Shown: positions 55,225-63,053 of the stretch, piece after piece
How the letters are laid out: each line of letters begins with the position of its first letter
Position numbering within the stretch: the stretch's first letter is position 1
Assembly: GCA_910587285.1 (NCBI GenBank)
Contig: CAJULM010000003.1
Location: forward strand, 1 to 64,000
Length of the DNA: 64,000 nucleotides
Source: an uncultured Oscillospiraceae bacterium
Lineage (GTDB): Bacteria > Bacillota > Clostridia > Oscillospirales > Oscillospiraceae
Direction of reading: 5' to 3'
Program-made: the position numbers and the translations under genes
Notes under the pieces: generated by a model
Seen by the model: the letters and a program-made list of their open reading frames with translations, nothing else
What the model was told of the DNA's origin: nothing
Database searches by the model: none

Positions 55225-55599
55225 ATGAAATTGGGCCGGGCGGCGCGCTGGGTGCTGTCGGTTGTGCTGGGGGCGGGGGCCGCCATGCTGCTGTGCTTTG
55301 GGCTGCGAGGCGGGGCGATGGGTCCTCAAAGCCCCATTCCCCGGGAAACGCCCGCCGGGGTGGCGGACCGGGTGGGACAGGTGAATGTGAACACAGCCGG
55401 GCTGGAGGAGCTGACGGCCCTGCCCGGCATAGGCCAGGTTCGGGCCCAGGCCATTCTGGACGACCGGGTGCAGCGCGGCCCCTTCCGCTATCCGGAGGAT
55501 TTGATTCGGGTGAAGGGGATCGGCGAGGGGACCTTAAACGGCATTTTGGATCAGATTACCACAGGAGGTGAAGGAGATGCCCAAAATTTTGGTGGTTGA
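55225..55599 (+). CDS. comEA: ComEA-like helix-hairpin-helix DNA-binding protein
   Basis: A 124-residue membrane-anchored protein with one N-terminal membrane segment (about 8-27), a short linker, then the ComEA helix-hairpin-helix pair (about 50-118: VNVNTAGLEELTALPGIGQVRAQAILDDR, FRYPEDLIRVKGIGEGTLNGIL). ComEA captures DNA at the cell surface during transformation. comEC is not nearby. I start it at 55225 with GGAGAGG upstream. Its 3' end overlaps the response regulator start by 23 bases, tying it to the two-component operon. Confidence 0.88.
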   Translation: MKLGRAARWVLSVVLGAGAAMLLCFGLRGGAMGPQSPIPRETPAGVADRVGQVNVNTAGLEELTALPGIGQVRAQAILDDRVQRGPFRYPEDLIRVKGIGEGTLNGILDQITTGGEGDAQNFGG

Positions 55600-56281
55600 C
55601 GATGAGCGCGTGATGGTGAAGGGCATTAAATTTAATCTGGAAAACGAGGGCTATCAGGTGGACACCGGCTCGGACGGGGAGGAGGCGGTGGACAAGGCCC
55701 GCACGGGACAGTTCGATTTGATTATCCTGGACCTTATGATGCCCAAAATCGACGGGCTGCAGGCGTGCATGAAAATCCGGGAGTTTTCCAACGTGCCCAT
55801 TATCATGCTCACCGCCCGGAGCGAGGATGCGGATAAAATCATCGGCTTTGAGTGCGGTGCGGACGACTACATCACCAAGCCCTTTAACATCCTGGAGCTG
55901 AAGGCCCGCATTCGGGCGCTGCTGCGCCGGGCGGGGGCCGCCGCCCAGCAGCAGAAGGAGGCCGACCGGCTGACCCAGGGGAGCATCACCCTGGATTTGG
56001 GCGAGCGGGCGGCCTGGCGGGACGGCAGTCCGGTGGAGCTCACCGCCAAGGAGTTCGACCTGATGGTGCTGCTCATGCAGAATCCGGGGCGGGTGTACAG
56101 CCGGGAGAATCTGCTCAACCTGGTGTGGGGCTATGAGTATATCGGGGAATTCCGCACCGTAGACGTGCACGTGCGCCGCCTGCGGGAGAAGCTGGAGCCC
56201 GACCCCGCCAATCCGGAGTATATTCTGACCAAGTGGGGCGTCGGATATTATCTGGCCAATAGCGGGACAGCGGGTGCATAG
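55577..56281 (+). CDS. OmpR/PhoB-family response regulator
   Basis: A 234-residue response regulator. The receiver domain has DDE (about 8-10), the phosphoacceptor Asp52 in LIILDLMMPK, and Lys101 in YITKPF. The C-terminal winged helix (about 135-230: ELTAKEFDLMVLLMQNPGRVYSRENLL, TVDVHVRRLREKLEPD) binds DNA. It resembles WalR/PhoP/ResD proteins. The start is the ATG at 55577 with AGGAGGTGAAGGAG upstream. The histidine kinase gene follows after 57 bases. Confidence 0.94.
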   Translation: MPKILVVDDERVMVKGIKFNLENEGYQVDTGSDGEEAVDKARTGQFDLIILDLMMPKIDGLQACMKIREFSNVPIIMLTARSEDADKIIGFECGADDYITKPFNILELKARIRALLRRAGAAAQQQKEADRLTQGSITLDLGERAAWRDGSPVELTAKEFDLMVLLMQNPGRVYSRENLLNLVWGYEYIGEFRTVDVHVRRLREKLEPDPANPEYILTKWGVGYYLANSGTAGA

Positions 56282-56338
56282 GGATGGGCGCAGCTGGAGC
56301 GTGAATACGGCGGAGATTATCAAGAGAGGGGGAGGCCG

Positions 56339-57790
56339 ATGACAGCGGCAAAATGGCAGGAGCGGGAGACCCATGTCCCGTTTTTCCGCAGCATTCAGGC
56401 CAAATATGCCCTGACCTATCTGCTGGTGGTGGCGGCCATTCTCATCGTGATGAACACGTATCCCCTGCTCATGGCGGAGAATATGGTGTTCTCCTCGAAG
56501 GAAAATACGCTCAAACGTCAGGCGCTGGTGATCGGCTCCGCCCTGGCGGTGTCAGAGACCCTTACCAAAGAGGGCGTGGAGCAGACCATGGCTCTGCTGG
56601 AGGAGGTCCAGGGCACGCGGGTGCTGGTGACCAATGCGGACGGACAGATTTTGTACGACAGCGCCGCCGAGGACAACCGCGTGGGAGACTACGCCCTGAT
56701 GGGGGAGGTGGTGGCCGCGCTGCGGGGGCAGGACGTGTCCCGCTCGGAGTACCGGGACGGGTCGATCCGCTGCTGGGCGGCGGCTCCCGCCATGTACAAC
56801 GGCCAAACCCTGGGGGCGGTATACATTTATGAATACGATGGGGAGCAGGCCCAGGTGCTGCTGTCCATCCAGTCCAACCTGCGGTATATCTCCCTGGTGA
56901 TCTGCGTGGCGGCGGCAGTGCTGGTGCTGCTGCTGTCCAAGGCTCTCACCCGGAATACCGGGCGGCTGCTCTCCGCCATCCGCCGGGTGCGGGAGGGCGA
57001 GTACAGCCACCGGGTGGAGTCCCTGGGTCGGGACGAGATGGCCCAGCTGGCCGAGGAGTTCAACCAGCTCACCCACCGCCTCCAGACCACGGAGGAGGCC
57101 CGGCGCCGGTTTGTGTCCGACGCCTCACACGAGCTGAAAACGCCCTTGGCCTCCATCCGCCTGCTCACCGACTCCATTTTGCAAAACGAGTCGGTGGACA
57201 TGGGGACGGTGCGGGAGTTTGTGTCGGACATCGGGGAGGAGGCCGACCGCCTCACCCGCATCAGCGAGCACCTGCTGGCCCTCACCCGGCTGGACGCCGG
57301 GGCGGAGCGGGTGCGGGAGACGGTGGAGTTAGGGGCGGTGGTGGAAAAGGTGGCCCATCTGCTGCTCCCCTTGGCCCAGGCGGTGGAGGTGGAGCTGAAA
57401 TGCCGCATCGAGCCGGCCTGCGCCCTGCTGGCCACGGAGGACGATATCTATCAGGTGGCGTTTAACCTGATGGAAAACGCCATCAAGTACAATCTGCCCG
57501 GCGGCCGGGTGGATGTGACGGTGCGGCGTTTAGGCGGCAAGGTATCCCTTGTGGTGTGCGACACCGGTGTGGGCGTACCACGGGAGGATATGCCCAAGAT
57601 TTTCGATCGGTTCTACCGGGTGGACAAGGCCCGCTCCCGGGCCGCGGGGGGCACGGGGCTGGGGCTGTCCATCGCCCGTGACACCGCCCGCCTCCACGGC
57701 GGGGACATCAAGGTGGGCCCCAATCCCGCGGGGAAGGGCACCCGGTTTGAGGCGGAGTTTCCCGAGTTGAAGGAGGGGGACAGGGGATGA
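56339..57790 (+). CDS. Sensor histidine kinase (HAMP, HisKA, HATPase)
   Basis: A 483-residue membrane kinase. Two membrane segments (about 22-44 and 185-203) bracket an extracytoplasmic sensor (about 50-180, PAS-like, TRVLVTNADGQILYDSAAED). HAMP (about 205-255), HisKA with DASHELKTPLASI (His about 264) and HATPase motifs NLMENAIKYN, DTGVGVPRE and GGTGLGLSIA follow. It pairs with the preceding OmpR-type regulator. The GerMN lipoprotein gene overlaps its stop (ATGA), so a wall or spore-related signal is plausible. Confidence 0.94.
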   Translation: MTAAKWQERETHVPFFRSIQAKYALTYLLVVAAILIVMNTYPLLMAENMVFSSKENTLKRQALVIGSALAVSETLTKEGVEQTMALLEEVQGTRVLVTNADGQILYDSAAEDNRVGDYALMGEVVAALRGQDVSRSEYRDGSIRCWAAAPAMYNGQTLGAVYIYEYDGEQAQVLLSIQSNLRYISLVICVAAAVLVLLLSKALTRNTGRLLSAIRRVREGEYSHRVESLGRDEMAQLAEEFNQLTHRLQTTEEARRRFVSDASHELKTPLASIRLLTDSILQNESVDMGTVREFVSDIGEEADRLTRISEHLLALTRLDAGAERVRETVELGAVVEKVAHLLLPLAQAVEVELKCRIEPACALLATEDDIYQVAFNLMENAIKYNLPGGRVDVTVRRLGGKVSLVVCDTGVGVPREDMPKIFDRFYRVDKARSRAAGGTGLGLSIARDTARLHGGDIKVGPNPAGKGTRFEAEFPELKEGDRG

Positions 57791-58308
57791 GAAAATGGGC
57801 GGCCCTTTTGGCCGCGGCACTGCTGCTGAGCCTGCTCACCGCCTGCTTGACCCAGAGCGGCCAGGAGGAGGAGGGCGCGCGGCTGTGGTTTATCACGCCC
57901 AGCGCCCAGCAGAAGATACAGGTAACGCCCGCGCTGGCCTCCTGCCCCTATGAGGGACAGGAGACGGTGTCCGGCCTGCTGGCGGCGTTGCTCTCCGGCC
58001 CGCCGGCGGACAGCGAGCTGGCGACGCCCATCCCCGCAGGGACCCGCGTGGTGGGCTGGCGGCTGGCGGATGGGGTGGTGAACGTGGAGATGTCCGACAC
58101 CTACGCGGCCCTGGCGGGCATCGACCTCACCCTGGCCGATTACTGCCTCACCCTCACCCTCACCCAGCTGCCGGGGGTGGAGGGGGTGCGCATCACCGTC
58201 AGCGGGGCGGGGCACTCCTTCCAAAATCGGCGGGTGCTGCGGGCGGAGGACGTGGTGCTGGCCGACGAGGAGAAGCAGGGAGAAGAAAATTTTGAAAAAA
58301 CCTCTTGA
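57787..58308 (+). CDS. GerMN-domain lipoprotein
   Basis: A 173-residue exported lipoprotein with lipobox LLTAC (Cys20) followed by a single GerMN (sporulation and spore germination) domain, about 30-155 (LWFITPSAQQKIQVTP, VSGLLAALLSGPP, GTRVVGWRLADGVVNVEMSDTYAAL). GerM-type proteins in Bacillus help the SpoIIIAG-SpoIIQ channel during engulfment and are needed for germination; here only one domain is present instead of two. Translational coupling to the histidine kinase suggests it may be a signalling accessory, as in LpqB-MtrAB systems of Actinobacteria. Confidence 0.82.
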   Translation: MRKWAALLAAALLLSLLTACLTQSGQEEEGARLWFITPSAQQKIQVTPALASCPYEGQETVSGLLAALLSGPPADSELATPIPAGTRVVGWRLADGVVNVEMSDTYAALAGIDLTLADYCLTLTLTQLPGVEGVRITVSGAGHSFQNRRVLRAEDVVLADEEKQGEENFEKTS

Positions 58309-58335
58309 CCTTGCACCTTGTGTAAGGTGTACCAT
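58305..58335 (+). promoter_or_regulatory. MerR-type promoter (19-bp spacer) of the membrane MerR gene
   Basis: TTGACC (58305-58310), 19 bases and TACCAT (58330-58335). The spacer holds the perfect dyad CACCTT-GTGT-AAGGTG (58314-58329). Confidence 0.85.
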
Positions 58336-58359
58336 AGGTCCAGCGAGGGAGGGAAGACG

Positions 58360-59010
58360 ATGAAAATCAATCAGGTGGAGCAGCTGGTGGGCATCACCAA
58401 GGGCAATATCCGTTTCTATGAAAAGGAAGGGCTGCTCACCCCCGGGCGCAACAACGACAACGGCTACCGGGACTATAGCGACGCCGACGTGGCGTGGCTG
58501 AAAAAAATCAAGCTGCTGCGGATGCTGGACGTACCCATCGAGGAAATCCTCCGGCTGAAATCCGGGGCCCTCACCCTGGAGGACGCTATGGGGCGGCATA
58601 TCATCCAGCTTCAGCGCAAGCAGTCCAATTTAGCGGCGGCCCAGGGCGTGTGCGTCCAGATTCGGGACAGCCGCAGCCAGTTGGACAGCTTGGACGCCGA
58701 CGAGGTGCTGGCCGGCATGGAGCGGCAGGAACAGGAGGGAACAAAGTTCATGAACGTGGGAAAAAAGGACAAATTGACCCGGTATGTCAGCCCTGTGGGG
58801 GCTGCGGTGGTGGTGCTGGTGATGATGGCGGCGTTTATCGCCCTCATCGTCTGGGGCTTCACCGTCTCGCCGGAGGACGCGCCTCCCATCGGGGTGATTA
58901 CCGCCCTGGCGGCCATTCCGGTGGTGGTCATCATCGGGGTGCTGGCGGCGCTGTACCAGCGCATCAAGCAGATCAAGGGAGGGGAAGAAGATGCTGCTGC
59001 TCAATATTGA
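58360..59010 (+). CDS. MerR regulator with two C-terminal membrane segments
   Basis: A 216-residue protein. A MerR HTH (KINQVEQLVGITKGNIRFYEKEGLLTPGRNNDNGYRDY, about 1-70) and a coiled helix (to about 125) precede two membrane segments (about 147-170 and 180-205). It resembles the N-terminal half of the MerR-RDD protein at 39392, sharing the NGYRDYS pattern and GALTLEDA / GALTLDQA. It would be a membrane-bound transcription regulator. The start at 58360 has GGGAGGG upstream. The YbjQ gene overlaps its end by 20 bases. Confidence 0.82.
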   Translation: MKINQVEQLVGITKGNIRFYEKEGLLTPGRNNDNGYRDYSDADVAWLKKIKLLRMLDVPIEEILRLKSGALTLEDAMGRHIIQLQRKQSNLAAAQGVCVQIRDSRSQLDSLDADEVLAGMERQEQEGTKFMNVGKKDKLTRYVSPVGAAVVVLVMMAAFIALIVWGFTVSPEDAPPIGVITALAAIPVVVIIGVLAALYQRIKQIKGGEEDAAAQY

Positions 59011-59302
59011 CCACATTCCCGGCCGGGAGATTGAGGCGCTGAGTCTGGTAAAGGGCTCGGTGGTCCAGTGCAAAAGCTTCGGCAAGGACTTTATGGCCGG
59101 CATGAAAACCTTTGTGGGCGGGGAGATTGAGAGCTACACCGCCATGCTCAACGAGGCCCGCCAGCTGGCCACCAAGCGGATGGTGGACGAGGCGGAGGCC
59201 CTAGAGGCGGACGCGGTGGTCAACGTGCGTTACGCCTCGGCGTCCATCATGCAGGGGGCGGCGGAGATCACGGTGTACGGCACTGCGGTGCGGTACAAAT
59301 AA
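58991..59302 (+). CDS. YbjQ/DUF74 family heavy-metal-binding-like protein
   Basis: A 103-residue YbjQ-family protein (GREIEALSLVKGSVVQCKSFGKDF, GGEIESYTAMLNEARQLATKRMVDEAEALEADAVVNVRY). The family is a small pentameric beta-barrel labelled putative heavy-metal binding, with no proven reaction. Its start overlaps the membrane MerR gene, so the two are co-translated and probably respond to the same signal. A weak hairpin (AAAACCTT / AAGGTTTT, 59301-59327) follows. Confidence 0.85.
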   Translation: MLLLNIDHIPGREIEALSLVKGSVVQCKSFGKDFMAGMKTFVGGEIESYTAMLNEARQLATKRMVDEAEALEADAVVNVRYASASIMQGAAEITVYGTAVRYK

Positions 59303-59341
59303 AACCTTTGACCTGGAAGAAGGTTTTGATTTAACGCAAAA

Positions 59342-59381
59342 GGCTGAACTGTCAAAAGGTATACCTTTTGACAGTTCAGCC
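59342..59381. promoter_or_regulatory. 40-bp perfect palindrome, operator 1 of the ABC exporter
   Basis: The arms GGCTGAACTGTCAAAAGGTA and TACCTTTTGACAGTTCAGCC meet with no interruption. The TTGACA (59368-59373) in its right arm, with TAGAAT (59390-59395) at 16 bases, forms the likely promoter, so a bound repressor would cover the -35. The core (59350-59373) matches the site at 59466 in 21 of 24 bases. Confidence 0.85.
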
Positions 59382-59400
59382 GACCAACGTAGAATATCAC

Positions 59401-59439
59401 AGAATTTTGTCATTTGCAAGGGTATTGAGACAAAATTCT
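59401..59439. promoter_or_regulatory. 11-bp inverted repeat between the two exporter operators
   Basis: AGAATTTTGTC (59401-59411) and GACAAAATTCT (59429-59439), perfect arms 17 bases apart, just downstream of the predicted start site. Confidence 0.6.
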
Positions 59440-59465
59440 TTCGCAGCCATGCCTTCCATGGCCAC

Positions 59466-59489
59466 TGTTGAAAGGTATACCTTGTGACA
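59466..59489. promoter_or_regulatory. Operator 2 of the ABC exporter
   Basis: TGTTGAAAGGTATACCTTGTGACA shares 21 of 24 bases with the core of operator 1. Its centre is 116 bp from that of operator 1, about eleven helical turns, so DNA looping is possible. It lies 34 bases before the ATPase ATG. Confidence 0.75.
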
Positions 59490-59522
59490 TCGCAGAGGCG
59501 CAAAAACAAAAGGAGTGACATT

Positions 59523-60236
59523 ATGCTTCGCATCGAACACTATTCCAAAACTTACCCCGGCGGCAAAAAGGCCGTGGACGATCTGACCCTCCACGTCCGG
59601 CCCGGCGAAATCTACGGCTTTATCGGCCACAACGGGGCGGGCAAGACCACCACCCTGCGGGCGGTGGCGGGGGTGATGGACTTCACCGAGGGGACCATCA
59701 TCATCGATGGACACGACATGAAAAAGGACCCGGTGGGGGCCAAGCGGGTCACCGCTTTTCTGCCCGACAACCCGGACCTGTACGAGTTTATGAAGGGGAT
59801 CGACTACCTGAATTTCATCGCCGACCTGTATGACATCCCGGCAGACCAGCGCACCGCCGACATCAAAAAGTATGCCGACGCCTTCGAGCTCACCGGCAAC
59901 CTGGGGTCCGCCATTGGCAGCTATTCCCACGGAATGCGCCAGAAGCTGGCCCTCATCTCGGCCTTTATCCGCCGGCCCAAGCTACTCATTTTAGATGAGC
60001 CCTTCGTGGGGCTGGACCCCTCGGCCTCCCATCTCATGAAGGGGTACTTAGCGGATTTGTGCCGGGGCGGCTCGGCGGTGTTCTTCTCCACCCATGTGTT
60101 GGAGGTGGCGGAAAAGCTGTGCCATCAGATCGCCATTATTAAGGACGGGCGGCTGGTGAAGTGCGGCGCCACCGATGATTTGGTGGGCGACTCCTCCCTG
60201 GAAAACGTGTTCCTGGAGCTGGAGGGAGACAAATGA
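59523..60236 (+). CDS. ABC transporter ATP-binding protein (exporter type)
   Basis: A 237-residue ATPase with Walker A GHNGAGKTTT (about 36-45), signature YSHGMRQKLALISAFI (about 139), Walker B LLILDEPFVGLDP (about 155) and the H-loop His in FFSTHVLEV. It resembles YtrB/BcrA/YhaQ-type exporters. The start is the ATG at 59523 with AAAGGAGTG upstream. Its stop overlaps the permease ATG. Two operator copies upstream imply tight repression by an unidentified regulator. The substrate is unknown; such pairs often export peptides or antibiotics. Confidence 0.9.
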   Translation: MLRIEHYSKTYPGGKKAVDDLTLHVRPGEIYGFIGHNGAGKTTTLRAVAGVMDFTEGTIIIDGHDMKKDPVGAKRVTAFLPDNPDLYEFMKGIDYLNFIADLYDIPADQRTADIKKYADAFELTGNLGSAIGSYSHGMRQKLALISAFIRRPKLLILDEPFVGLDPSASHLMKGYLADLCRGGSAVFFSTHVLEVAEKLCHQIAIIKDGRLVKCGATDDLVGDSSLENVFLELEGDK

Positions 60237-61825
60237 AAAAGTTCTTCGCGCTGCTGAAGGTCAGCGTCAAGTCCATGCTGCTGTCCTCCACCAACAGCCG
60301 GGGGCGCAGCCGGAAAAAAGCGGTGTCCGGCGCGGGGGCCATTGTGCTCATCGCAATTTTGGGGCTGTACCTGTCCGGACTTTACAGCTTTATGCTCATG
60401 CAGGTGCTGGCTCCCATTCATATGGAGGTGCTGGTGTTCATCTTCATGGGTATGGGAGCTCTGATGGGGGGGCTGCTGTTTACCACCTTCGCCGTGAAGG
60501 GCGTGGTGTTCGGCGGCAAGGATAACGATCTGCTGCTGTCCATGCCGGTGTCCTCCACCATGCTGATGGTCAGCCGGGTGTCGGCCATCTACTTGGAAAA
60601 CCTGCTGTTCTCCTTCTTTGTGCTGGGCCCTGCCGGAGCGGTGTGCGCCTTTATGACCCAGGCCGGGGTGGGGCACTCCCTGCTGTTCTGGGTGCGGCTG
60701 CTCATCGCGGTGTTCGCCCTGCCCCTGCTGGACACGGCGCTGTCCGTGCTGTTCGGAGCGCTGGTGGCCTTTTTATCGGCCAAGGTGTCCAAGGGAGCCC
60801 TGGGCCAGAACATCGTCATGGCCGTTTATATGGTGGCGGTGTTCTGGTTTGCGTTCAACCTCAACGGCATGATTGAGGGGCTGGCCGCCAACGCCATGGG
60901 AGTGAAGGAGTCCCTGTCCTGGGCCGCCCCCATGCTGTGGATGGCGGACGGCATTATGGGGGACTGGGGGAAGCTGCTTCTGTTTGCCCTGAGCTGTGCC
61001 GTTCCCTTCGTCCTGGTGGTGTTCGGGCTGGGTAGGGTGTACCGGCAGGCGGTCACCGCCTTTGCCGCCCGGTCCGCCCGGAACGATTACAAGCTGTCCG
61101 CCCAGTCCGCCTCGGGGCAGAAGAAGGCGCTGCTGGCCAAGGAGGCCAAACGGTTCTTTGGCACCCCCATGTATCTGTGGAATGCCGGCATTGGCCTGAT
61201 TATGCTGGTGGCCATGGGGGTGGCGGCGCTGGTGATGCAAAAGGACCTGCGAGGCTTTATTGCGATGATAGGGGGAGATTTCCCCGTGGCGCTGGTGGCG
61301 GCGGCCGTGATGGGCTTCTGCCTATCGATGACGGCCATTGCCGCGCCGTCTATCAGCCTGGAGGGCAAGTACCTGTGGATTCTCCGGGAGGCCCCGGTGG
61401 GGGAGAGCGCCTTGCTGTGGATGAAGACCGGCTTTCAGCTGCTGCTCAGCGTGCCCTGCACCATTGTCGCCGGGGTGTGCCTTGCCATAGCCCTGGAGCT
61501 GTCCCCCGTGGAGGGGGTGGCGCTGCTGCTGATTACCCTGCTGTTTAACGGGGGCCACGCTGTATTTGGAATGCTGGTGGGTCTGGCCTTTCCCAAGCTG
61601 GACGCGGTAAACGAGACGGTGGTGGTGAAGCAGTCCTTGGCCGTCTGGCTGGGGATGTTCGTACCCATGGCGATGGTGGGGGTGTGCTGCCTGCTGTACT
61701 GGCTGGGGGGCATGATCACGCCCTGGGCATCGCTGGTCCTGCCTGTGATTCTGCTGGCGGTGTGGATGGCGGTATGTGCTCTTATGCTGACGAAAAAGGG
61801 CCCGGCAATGCTGCGGGCGCTGTAA
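60233..61825 (+). CDS. ABC-2-type exporter permease
   Basis: A 530-residue membrane protein with about 12 predicted segments, several loop basic clusters and no sequence motif beyond the exporter-permease pattern (VSVKSMLLSSTNSRGRSRKKA at the N-terminus, central PSISLEGKYLWILREAPVGE). That LEGKYLWILREAPV segment is typical of putative ABC-2 permeases of Clostridia. It pairs with the preceding ATPase (4-base overlap). The operon ends at a strong terminator 11 bases after the stop. Confidence 0.85.
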   Translation: MKKFFALLKVSVKSMLLSSTNSRGRSRKKAVSGAGAIVLIAILGLYLSGLYSFMLMQVLAPIHMEVLVFIFMGMGALMGGLLFTTFAVKGVVFGGKDNDLLLSMPVSSTMLMVSRVSAIYLENLLFSFFVLGPAGAVCAFMTQAGVGHSLLFWVRLLIAVFALPLLDTALSVLFGALVAFLSAKVSKGALGQNIVMAVYMVAVFWFAFNLNGMIEGLAANAMGVKESLSWAAPMLWMADGIMGDWGKLLLFALSCAVPFVLVVFGLGRVYRQAVTAFAARSARNDYKLSAQSASGQKKALLAKEAKRFFGTPMYLWNAGIGLIMLVAMGVAALVMQKDLRGFIAMIGGDFPVALVAAAVMGFCLSMTAIAAPSISLEGKYLWILREAPVGESALLWMKTGFQLLLSVPCTIVAGVCLAIALELSPVEGVALLLITLLFNGGHAVFGMLVGLAFPKLDAVNETVVVKQSLAVWLGMFVPMAMVGVCCLLYWLGGMITPWASLVLPVILLAVWMAVCALMLTKKGPAMLRAL

Positions 61826-61835
61826 TTCGAAGGAG

Positions 61836-61870
61836 AAAGGCCCCCGGCGCACGCGGCGCCGGGGGCCTTT
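61836..61870 (+). terminator. Terminator of the ABC exporter operon
   Basis: A 15-bp stem (AAAGGCCCCCGGCGC / GCGCCGGGGGCCTTT) with an ACGCG loop. A TGG-TATAAT (61888-61893) for mnmA follows closely. Confidence 0.85.
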
Positions 61871-61884
61871 TGAGTTGACAGACG

Positions 61885-61893
61885 TGGTATAAT
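61885..61893 (+). promoter_or_regulatory. Extended -10 element of mnmA
   Basis: TGG-TATAAT at 61885-61893. The nearby TTGACA (61875-61880) is only seven bases away and cannot be its -35. The -35 region at 17 bases lies in the terminator's right arm (GCCTTT). Confidence 0.55.
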
Positions 61894-61915
61894 ACTATTT
61901 TCAGGAGGTGAAAGC

Positions 61916-62968
61916 ATGGGACAGGACAAGAAGCGGGTGCTGGTGGGAATGAGCGGCGGAGTGGACTCCAGTGTGACGGTGCTTCTGCTGAAGGAGCAGG
62001 GCTATGACTGCGTGGGGGCCACCATGGAGCTGATGGGCAGTTCGCCGGAAAATATAGAGGACGCCCGGCAGACGGCCGGGCGATTGGGCATTCCCCACCA
62101 CGTGCTGGGGTTTGCGGATGCGTTCGAGGAGAAGGTGGTGCGCCGTTTTGTGGAGGCCTACGAGCGGGGGGAGACCCCCAATCCCTGCGTGGACTGCAAC
62201 CGCTTTTTAAAGTTTGGGTTGCTGTACCAAAAGGCCCGGGAGCTGGGCTGTGACTTGATTGCCACCGGGCACTACGCCCAGGTTTTGGAGGACGGAGCGG
62301 GAGGCTTTCGGCTGGTCAAAGGGGCGGACCCAGGCCGGGATCAGAGCTATGTGCTGTATCCCATTCCGCGGGAGCAGCTTGCCCATACCCTGTTCCCCCT
62401 GGGTCGGCTGAGCAAGGCGGAGGTGCGCGCCATCGCGGAGCGGGAGGGCTTCCCCAACGCGCGCAAGGGCGACAGCCAGGATATCTGTTTTATTCCGGAC
62501 GGGGACTATCTCTCCTTTATGGAGCGGTACTCCGGGAAAACCTATCCGGCGGGGGACATTCTGGACCAGGCGGGCAAGGTGGTGGGCCGCCATCGGGGTG
62601 CGGCGGGGCTCACCATCGGCCAGCGCAGGGGGGTGGGGGTGTCGTCGTCCGGGCGCATCTACGTGTGCGCCAAGTGCGTGGCGGACAATACCGTCACTGT
62701 GGGACCGGAGGAGGCGCTTTATTCCAGCGGCTGCATGGCGAAGGACTGGAACTGGCTTATTGTCCCGCCGGGTGGGCCGTTTGATGCGCTGGTGAAAACC
62801 CGCTACCGCCAGCGGGAGCAGCCGGCGCGGGTTTGCCCCCAGGGGGATCGGGTGCGGCTGGAATTTGCCCAGCCTCAGCGGGCGGTGACGCCGGGACAGG
62901 CGGCGGTGGTGTACGACGAGAATGGCGCTGTATTAGGCGGCGGCACCATCGCACAGGTGATTACGTAG
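61916..62968 (+). CDS. mnmA: tRNA-specific 2-thiouridylase
   Basis: A 350-residue PP-loop enzyme forming 2-thiouridine at the wobble position of tRNA Glu, Gln and Lys. The ATP-binding loop GMSGGVDSS (11-19), catalytic Cys91 in NPCVDCN and persulfide-carrying Cys191 in SQDICF are present, with the C-terminal beta-barrel after about 240. The ribosome site AGGAGGTG is strong. The region around residues 40-48 (MELMGSSPENIEDA) is shorter than in E. coli MnmA, as in many Clostridia paralogues. No cysteine desulfurase is adjacent. Confidence 0.95.
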   Translation: MGQDKKRVLVGMSGGVDSSVTVLLLKEQGYDCVGATMELMGSSPENIEDARQTAGRLGIPHHVLGFADAFEEKVVRRFVEAYERGETPNPCVDCNRFLKFGLLYQKARELGCDLIATGHYAQVLEDGAGGFRLVKGADPGRDQSYVLYPIPREQLAHTLFPLGRLSKAEVRAIAEREGFPNARKGDSQDICFIPDGDYLSFMERYSGKTYPAGDILDQAGKVVGRHRGAAGLTIGQRRGVGVSSSGRIYVCAKCVADNTVTVGPEEALYSSGCMAKDWNWLIVPPGGPFDALVKTRYRQREQPARVCPQGDRVRLEFAQPQRAVTPGQAAVVYDENGAVLGGGTIAQVIT

Positions 62969-63000
62969 CGAGGCGGGCGCGCCGGTTTTCCCCTATAGCC

Positions 63001-63041
63001 AAGCCCCTTCTGATTTCCACAGAAATCAGAAGGGGCTTTTT
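63001..63041. terminator. Terminator, mnmA / esterase
   Basis: A 17-bp perfect stem (63001-63017 / 63022-63038) with a CACA loop and TTTTT spanning the 3' side, between convergent genes. Confidence 0.92.
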
Positions 63042-63053
63042 CGGTGGCATGAT

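Noticed and set aside
61875..61893. TTGACA followed by TATAAT before mnmA as a sigma-A pair
   Set aside because: The two hexamers are only seven bases apart, far too close; only the extended -10 is usable.
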